The notes under the pieces are model-generated. The model made no database searches, had not been told where the DNA came from, and saw nothing but the letters and a program-made list of their open reading frames with translations. A DNA stretch of 34,747 bases from Saccoglossus kowalevskii (taxonomy: Eukaryota; Hemichordata; Enteropneusta; Harrimaniidae): NCBI RefSeq assembly GCF_000003605.2, contig NW_003111971.1, forward strand, positions 257,347 through 292,093, given 5' to 3'. Positions 31,801 to 34,747 of the stretch are shown here, in pieces (within the stretch, counting starts at the first letter, position 1; each line of letters begins with the position of its first letter). A program made the position numbers and the translations under genes.

Positions 31801-34338
31801 AAAACAGAAATCAACACACAGATACTCAATCCAGGAAGCAAAGCCTTCATTCAACCAGAGATGGGTCCACCATTCCTAGAGAGGCAATCATAAGTGAAAA
31901 ACATGACATACTAGTCACTAGAAATTACTCCAAAAGCAAAACATTCTGTCTCAGCTGCAAAGTACTTTACATTAACTATCTGGCAATGGTAATGAATGCA
32001 TCCAAAAATTCTCATGGCAATTGGATCTAGTGCTTGCCCACATAAACCCTATATAAAGGAGCTCATGAAAATCTGTCCAAAACTTTTTGAGTTATTCTGC
32101 TCATGAAAAACAAACCAATACTGGCAAAGACATTTTAATTTAGTTTTCTTAATAATTGAGATTTACTGTGAAGTTTGATTTTTGAGTCTATCACCCCCTT
32201 TTCTATTTTGTTCATTGTAGAATGTAGCTACAGTATAGGGGCTTAATTGTTATCTTGGTTTTATTTTCCCTTATTTACCTGGGTATCATATCTAAATAAA
32301 CTAAAAACCTGTGAAAATTCAAATTTTAAAACAGAATGTATACAAGTCATGCAGTTACCTTCACAAACCAGTAAATTTAAACTGAGTAACTATTCCAATG
32401 ATTGAATTAAACCTTGTGAATACATCTTGTACAATAATTGCATTACAATCATAAATATTATCTGACAAATTTATACATATATCTAATCATGAAAACTGTA
32501 TTTGCAAATGTTGATATGTTGGAGCTGGTGGTATGGGAAAATTACAGAGAAGATATATTGATTGTTAAATAACAGCTTACCATGGTTACAAGATTACCAA
32601 ACCATTGATGAGCTAACTCATGACCTGTAAAGAAAAATCAAATGATTTTTACTCGAAGCAGCAAAGAGAACTTTTCACGTGTAACCAGTACTAGTGTGCC
32701 CCAGTCAGTGTTCACATGAATGCTGAATGAATGCAAGGCTACTACCGGTACACAAGTTACTGTAAACCATTGTCACTGCTAGAATGATTTAATAGCTTTT
32801 ACAAAGACATAACTTGTGACACTTGGTATCGCAGGAACCATGCTGAGTATACAATGCTACAAAATTTCAATGGTTTGTGAATATTTGTCCTATGACTAAT
32901 TTAAAAATTCGTAGAAATAACATGTACACTTACCAACAACCAATGCCACCCATTGTTTGGCTGAGGCTGATGAGTTCTTAGGATCCACCAGTAAAGCTGT
33001 TTCTCTGAAAAGTATGTCATGTAATTACCTCACAATTTGTGTTCACTACCAGTTCCCTCATTTCACCACAAATTCACAAAATTGTGCCATTCATAATCTG
33101 CACTTTTTTTCAGAAGATTGTGATAAAAATAGTAATTTTTTTTGTAGTAAAAAACTGAAAACTGACTCAAATTTTGTCTGTTGGCTTCATAATTAGGTTT
33201 CCTTTTCAGAAATATTGAAGAAAATAGAAAAAGGGCAGAAACATTTTGGCAAGGAAGTCTGGTGGTGAAGAGGATATGGCAGTGTGACAAACTTATCATA
33301 TTACAATTGTGGTAATACTATAAATGCTCAAACATTTCAATCTTTTCTGGCACCTAAATTAAAAATCAAATTTATTTTTTACATAGTTACTGATGTCTAT
33401 TCAATACTACAATCTTTATCGTGACTAGGGTGAATCTGGTGAATGGTTAAATATAAAATGAAGTGTTAAATGGTTCTTCAATACTTCAAAAATTAATAAT
33501 TTCCTGATTATAAAAGTCGTGCCTTTCCCCATCAAAATCAATGCCGAAAAATCGTACTAAAATCTCTGTTGTGTTCGTCAACCACTGATTAACATATTTG
33601 AACGAGTTATCATAATAGTAATTCAAATACTGTGGCACAATCCAGCTGCTGAGTGATCAGTTTAAAATCTGCTTAACCTATCAGCACAAAGATCAGTTTC
33701 AACTTGTGAATAAAAAAAAATACTGATGCTGTATCGCATCAAGCGTTTGTACTTGACCGAAAGCATTCTCTTATGACAAAACTAGTTTGAATTGTACGTG
33801 CAATTCATAACAAATTAATGAATTCACTTTTTGTGCATTATTTTAATCATGAACAAGTAATAATAAACATTTGCAACAATTCAAAAACATGTTATTCAGT
33901 TGTGAAACACAGTATGACTTACACTACCATGATCATTTGCTACCAACCAAGGCATTCATCTTTGTTTTTATTTGAAACTTCCTCTAAACTTTTTGTTACC
34001 AACGAAATTTAAACCAAAGCTTATTACATCAAAATCAAGTATTTTTTGTTATCGTGTGAAAATACCACATGATAACATAACAAACTATGACAGTTTGTGA
34101 TGCCCAATTTCAGAACCAAATTAAGGACTTCTACTTTTCCCTGTTGCCTAAATTTGATTATTTATGGTATATGAGGTTAAAGTTGCATTCCTATTTAGTA
34201 AATTTACCTGTACGTAACCAAACCCCAGTTTTCCATTGCTCCAGCAGCAAAATCTGGAATAGCTATCAGATCAATCTTTGGCAGAGGATACGCGATGTCA
34301 AAGTAATCTTTGTAGAATGGCAGAGTCTTTACAGCCAC
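22720..34338 (-). CDS. NPEPPS: Puromycin-sensitive aminopeptidase gene, 14 exons, 5' end off the right edge
   Basis: This is a minus-strand M1-family zinc aminopeptidase that removes N-terminal residues from peptides, mainly in the cytosol. Exons are 34208-34338, 32934-33004, 32581-32624, 31711-31875, 31243-31347, 30368-30602, 29355-29488, 29001-29135, 28364-28583, 25393-25535, 25226-25282, 24800-24907, 24353-24505 and 22720-22839 (606 codons plus stop). Family landmarks appear in order: GAMENWG (exopeptidase motif), HELAHQWFG and WLNEGFASW (zinc ligands and catalytic Glu), [13 protein letters not shown] (catalytic Tyr), then the ERAP1_C-like helical domain. The order and wording match animal NPEPPS as I remember it. 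The N-terminal part, about a third of the protein, lies to the right. All introns have GT/AG borders. The final exon has a disrupted C-terminal tail (see findings), from assembly error, polymorphism or real truncation. Confidence 0.95.
23223..23915. repeat. 76-bp minisatellite, nine copies
   Basis: Nine units start at 23223 and every 76 bp to 23831, followed by a 9-bp partial unit at 23907. Each starts CAGTTACACCCCACTAGG and ends GATTTCAGAGAGCT. The copies appear identical except for one base in the first unit (GGAAG versus GGTAG). Such uniformity implies recent expansion or gene conversion. Confidence 0.97.
24085..24260. repeat. Dispersed repeat shared with the ankyrin intron, copy 2
   Basis: It aligns with 11410-11600 through TTCACATTTTCAGTAATTTT, AAACAGACAAAATG, TTGATTCTAGTT and AGAGCAGAATATAAATA. 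Its orientation is the same as copy 1. Confidence 0.6.
24353..24505 (-). CDS. NPEPPS: NPEPPS exon, [12 protein letters not shown]
   Basis: Fifty-one codons: [20 protein letters not shown], then [15 protein letters not shown] and [10 protein letters not shown]. It matches the EVRPQDT...GGFLISRLIK segment of the family. The donor AAG|gtataa is weaker than most in this gene. Confidence 0.93.
24800..24907 (-). CDS. NPEPPS: NPEPPS exon, [14 protein letters not shown]
   Basis: Thirty-six codons: [20 protein letters not shown], then [11 protein letters not shown]. It corresponds to the EEKxRIxRxLGA..LI.KVL.F.LS segment. The donor AGT|gtaagt keeps the frame into DEVRSQDT. Confidence 0.93.
24908..25225. 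other. NPEPPS intron between DEVR-side exons
   Basis: A 318-bp intron between exons 24800-24907 and 25226-25282. I see no feature in it. Confidence 0.6.
25226..25282 (-). CDS. NPEPPS: NPEPPS small exon, [14 protein letters not shown]
   Basis: Nineteen codons: [19 protein letters not shown]. It continues the RGS|VY junction of the family. Donor gtaagt, acceptor ttcttag, phase 0 on both sides. Confidence 0.93.
25393..25535 (-). CDS. NPEPPS: NPEPPS exon, [12 protein letters not shown]
   Basis: Completes Gly and then encodes [18 protein letters not shown], then [11 protein letters not shown] and [15 protein letters not shown] corresponds to the conserved xxADLRxPVY turn in the helical domain. 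The donor is TCG|gtaagt. Confidence 0.93.
25643..25794. mobile_element. Nested 152-bp MITE with 8-bp target duplication
   Basis: Terminal inverted repeats CGGCTGATCTGCACTGGC and (inverted) GGGCTAATCTGCACTGGC are bounded by the perfect direct repeat ATCCCTTG (25635-25642 and 25795-25802). An 8-bp duplication fits hAT-like elements. It sits close inside the left end of the larger TIR element, so it inserted later. Confidence 0.85.
26081..26278 (+). other. Short open frame inside a transposon, possibly captured
   Basis: A frame from the ATG at 26081 (an in-frame ATG nine bases earlier also exists) reads [20 protein letters not shown] and onward for 65 codons. It is preceded by a CpG-richer stretch (25920-26080) that looks unlike the surrounding intron. 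This could be a captured host promoter and first exon, or the remnant 5' end of a transposase gene. I recognise no domain. Confidence 0.3.
26971..27000. repeat. CATCC pentanucleotide microsatellite
   Basis: Six consecutive CATCC-type units (ACATCCCATCCCATCC and onward) within the 2.8 kb intron. Confidence 0.9.
27702..28262. mobile_element. TIR element with ATAGACTGGCACAG ends
   Basis: The ends ATAGACTGGCACAGTTCGGG and (inverted) ATAGACTGGCACAGCTATGG continue into a shared GGTGATTT and T-rich GTTAAATT, giving about 45 bp of imperfect TIR around a 561-bp element. There is no transposase. The 65- and 98-codon frames inside or overlapping it have no recognisable motif. Confidence 0.8.
28364..28583 (-). 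CDS. NPEPPS: NPEPPS exon, helical C-terminal domain
   Basis: Seventy-three codons plus one base: [18 protein letters not shown], then [15 protein letters not shown] and [15 protein letters not shown]. It matches the NPEPPS segment AxAGxxSTVEVL...NYTVWxD...LGW. The donor G|gtgggt is phase 1. Confidence 0.95.
28584..29000. other. NPEPPS intron, no feature
   Basis: A 417-bp intron in which I see nothing beyond ordinary AT-rich sequence. Confidence 0.6.
29001..29135 (-). CDS. NPEPPS: NPEPPS exon, [13 protein letters not shown]
   Basis: Forty-five codons: [18 protein letters not shown], then [15 protein letters not shown]. This is the conserved N.G..GFYR.QY start of the C-terminal helical domain. 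The donor is gtaagt. Confidence 0.95.
29355..29488 (-). CDS. NPEPPS: NPEPPS exon, beta-sandwich domain
   Basis: Completes Gly and then encodes [18 protein letters not shown] and [13 protein letters not shown] and the later QWxK are recognisable M1 beta-domain positions. The donor is gtgagt. Confidence 0.93.
30030..30095. repeat. Right-end motif of the palindromic repeat family
   Basis: CGGTTGATACTCCCGCTGTA, then CTTAGTGCATACTTTGCAGT and CCTCGTAATAACATATTA, matching the motif at 2385-2446 and 14985-15045. It ends about 50 bp before the plus-strand exon-like segment. Confidence 0.65.
30145..30285 (+). pseudogene. Isolated exon-like segment resembling dynein heavy chain
   Basis: It is flanked by a plus-strand acceptor (TTTTTCTGCTAATCTAG) and donor (AAG|gtatgg). 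The 141 bp are open for 47 codons in phase 0: [20 protein letters not shown], then [15 protein letters not shown], ending DVLPSAK. [19 protein letters not shown] resembles the N-terminal tail of axonemal dynein heavy chains as I remember it. No neighbouring exon is visible on this strand, and NPEPPS exons lie on both sides on the other strand. It may be a duplicated or transposed single exon, part of a gene nested with very long introns, or a chance frame. Confidence 0.5.
30368..30602 (-). CDS. NPEPPS: NPEPPS exon, [10 protein letters not shown]...KQMGFP
   Basis: Seventy-eight codons plus one base: [18 protein letters not shown], then [30 protein letters not shown] and [11 protein letters not shown]. 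This is the end of the catalytic domain and the start of the beta-sandwich domain. The donor G|gtatgg (phase 1) is confirmed by the join to GDSLWMVP in the next exon. Confidence 0.93.
30805..31242. repeat. 86-bp tandem array derived from an NPEPPS exon end
   Basis: Units begin at 30805, 30891, 30977, 31064 and 31150 (86 bp, one of 87), each opening CTCCAACCT(C/T)ATCACAGATA. The next unit in register, at 31236, is the true donor and the last coding bases of exon 31243-31347 (CACTTACCTCATCACCGATA). The array units are very similar to one another and roughly 80 percent like the exon over about 36 nt. Stops (for example TGA) break the equivalent reading, and the donor is changed from gtaagt to gttgga. 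Confidence 0.92.
31243..31347 (-). CDS. NPEPPS: NPEPPS exon with catalytic tyrosine
   Basis: Thirty-five codons beginning [18 protein letters not shown], then [17 protein letters not shown]. The Tyr of ISYSKGA is the conserved M1 transition-state-stabilising tyrosine. The last 35 or so coding bases plus the donor form the terminal unit of the 86-bp tandem array at 30805-31242. Confidence 0.95.
31348..31710. other. NPEPPS intron, no feature
   Basis: A 363-bp intron with a short C run near 31460. Nothing else was recognised. Confidence 0.6.
31711..31875 (-). CDS. NPEPPS: NPEPPS exon with third zinc ligand
   Basis: Fifty-five codons starting [19 protein letters not shown] and ending [11 protein letters not shown]. 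The Glu of NEGFA is the third zinc ligand of the gluzincin HExxH-x18-E arrangement. Phase 0 on both sides. Confidence 0.95.
31876..32580. other. NPEPPS intron, no feature
   Basis: A 705-bp AT-rich intron between the HELAH and NEGFA exons. I see no repeat or RNA gene in it. Confidence 0.6.
32581..32624 (-). CDS. NPEPPS: NPEPPS exon with HELAH zinc site
   Basis: A 44-nt micro-exon encoding [15 protein letters not shown]. The HExxH motif supplies two zinc-binding histidines and the catalytic glutamate. The acceptor is tttacag and the donor gtaagc. Confidence 0.95.
32625..32933. other. NPEPPS intron, no feature
   Basis: A 309-bp intron with no recognisable feature. Confidence 0.6.
32934..33004 (-). 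CDS. NPEPPS: NPEPPS exon, [10 protein letters not shown] segment
   Basis: Completes Arg and then encodes [18 protein letters not shown] and VALVV plus the first base of Gly. It continues directly from the GAMEN exon and leads into HELAH. The donor is gtaagt. Confidence 0.93.
33040..33274. mobile_element. TIR element (CACCACCAG family), copy 2
   Basis: The left end GTTCACTACCAGTTCCCTCA and the right end GGAAGTCTGGTGGTGAAGAGG are inverted relatives. The interior aligns throughout with 17909-18144. Open frames across it on both strands are repeat-derived. Confidence 0.75.
33786..34010. repeat. Decayed relative of the 5921-6642 transposon interior
   Basis: Shared order with 6150-6335: TTTTTGT(G/A)C, (A)CAACAATT, GTGAAA, TTTGCT, then TTTTTATTTGAAACTT. 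The TIR ends are not recognisable here. Confidence 0.5.
34208..34338 (-). CDS. NPEPPS: NPEPPS exon with GAMEN motif
   Basis: Encodes [20 protein letters not shown], then ...[15 protein letters not shown] plus two bases of the next Arg codon. GAMEN is the M1 substrate N-terminus binding motif. It is the most 5' exon recognised. The donor is CAG|gtaaat, phase 2. Confidence 0.95.
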
Positions 34339-34747
34339 CTATAAGTATACATCAATCACATTTTAGCTATAGTTGACGTAAGTATCGATACTGTAGGATT
34401 ATCACCTGATATCACTTATTTGTAAAACTCCTTGATACAAGACATCATCAAGACATCATGGGCTAGTAATATCCACAAACTGAAGGTAATAATGTCACAA
34501 GTATCAACCACCCGTACGAATAAGTACCGTACTCGACCGCGTTAGCGCCCAGGGGCCTCAACTCAGAAAATCACGATTTTGTAGGGGTGGGCGCTTACCC
34601 GAGCACCCCCCTCGAAAAAGAGTGTAAATGAAAATTTTGATTCATCAAGTGACAGATTACGTCTTTGAGGGAAAATCAAATTACTAAATTAGTTGCGTCG
34701 TCATTGATTTTCACAATGAAGAAACAGAAATGATCACAAAAAATACG
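34339..34747. other. Intron right of the GAMEN exon, with possible element at the edge
   Basis: 34339-34511 is plain intron. 34512-34620 is markedly GC-richer (ACCGCGTTAGCGCCCAGGGG, then GTGGGCGCTTACCCGAGC), with GCGCCCA and TGGGCGC inverted. It may be one end of a transposon continuing past the window. Confidence 0.35.

Larger units (their letters stand above)
33005..34207. other. NPEPPS intron after the GAMEN exon
   Basis: It holds the second CACCACCAG-family element (33040-33274) and a decayed relative of the 5921-6642 transposon (33786-34010). 33275-33785 has nothing recognised. Confidence 0.6.

Noticed and set aside
1-34747. tRNA, rRNA or snRNA genes
   Set aside because: I saw no tRNA A/B box pair with a foldable cloverleaf and no recognisable rRNA or snRNA core. 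A covariance-model scan would be needed to exclude degenerate copies.

Overview
The window is animal nuclear DNA. It is AT-rich, it carries short coding exons with GT/AG splice sites separated by long repeat-filled introns, and it has no bacterial-style gene packing. Two protein genes can be read, both on the minus strand and head to tail. The protein sequences and the many invertebrate-style short TIR repeats suggest a marine invertebrate, perhaps a deuterostome or a lophotrochozoan. I cannot name the species from the sequence alone.

Gene 1 (17401 down to 701, continuing past the left edge) encodes an ankyrin-repeat protein that I cannot assign to a named family member. Twelve coding exons are visible (392 codons). 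All eleven introns between them are phase 0, and almost every exon carries one ankyrin repeat. The repeats form two stacks: exons 2-8 are closed by the degenerate exon 9, and a new stack starts in exon 10. The start codon is visible at 17401, with an in-frame upstream stop.

Gene 2 (34338 down to about 22720, 5' end past the right edge) is the puromycin-sensitive aminopeptidase gene (NPEPPS, M1 zinc metallopeptidase). Fourteen coding exons run from just upstream of the GAMEN motif through the HELAH...NEGFA zinc site and the catalytic tyrosine region to the C terminus. In the last exon the conserved C-terminal tail is interrupted by two opposite one-base shifts about 43 bp apart, so the sequence as given stops early.

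The rest is intron and about 5.3 kb of intergenic DNA (17402-22719) filled with repeats. These include several families of short inverted-repeat elements, among them a TTAA-flanked family, a nested pair with an 8-bp target duplication, a CACCACCAG-TIR family and a cluster of palindromic units. There is also a probable solo LTR, a near-perfect 9 x 76 bp minisatellite and several microsatellites. The two most unusual observations are both in gene 2 introns. One is an 86-bp tandem array whose terminal unit is the real 3' end and donor site of an NPEPPS exon. The other is an isolated 141-bp open, splice-site-flanked exon on the opposite strand that resembles dynein heavy chain. I did not find a clearly new multi-gene biological system. 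The two genes have no evident functional link.
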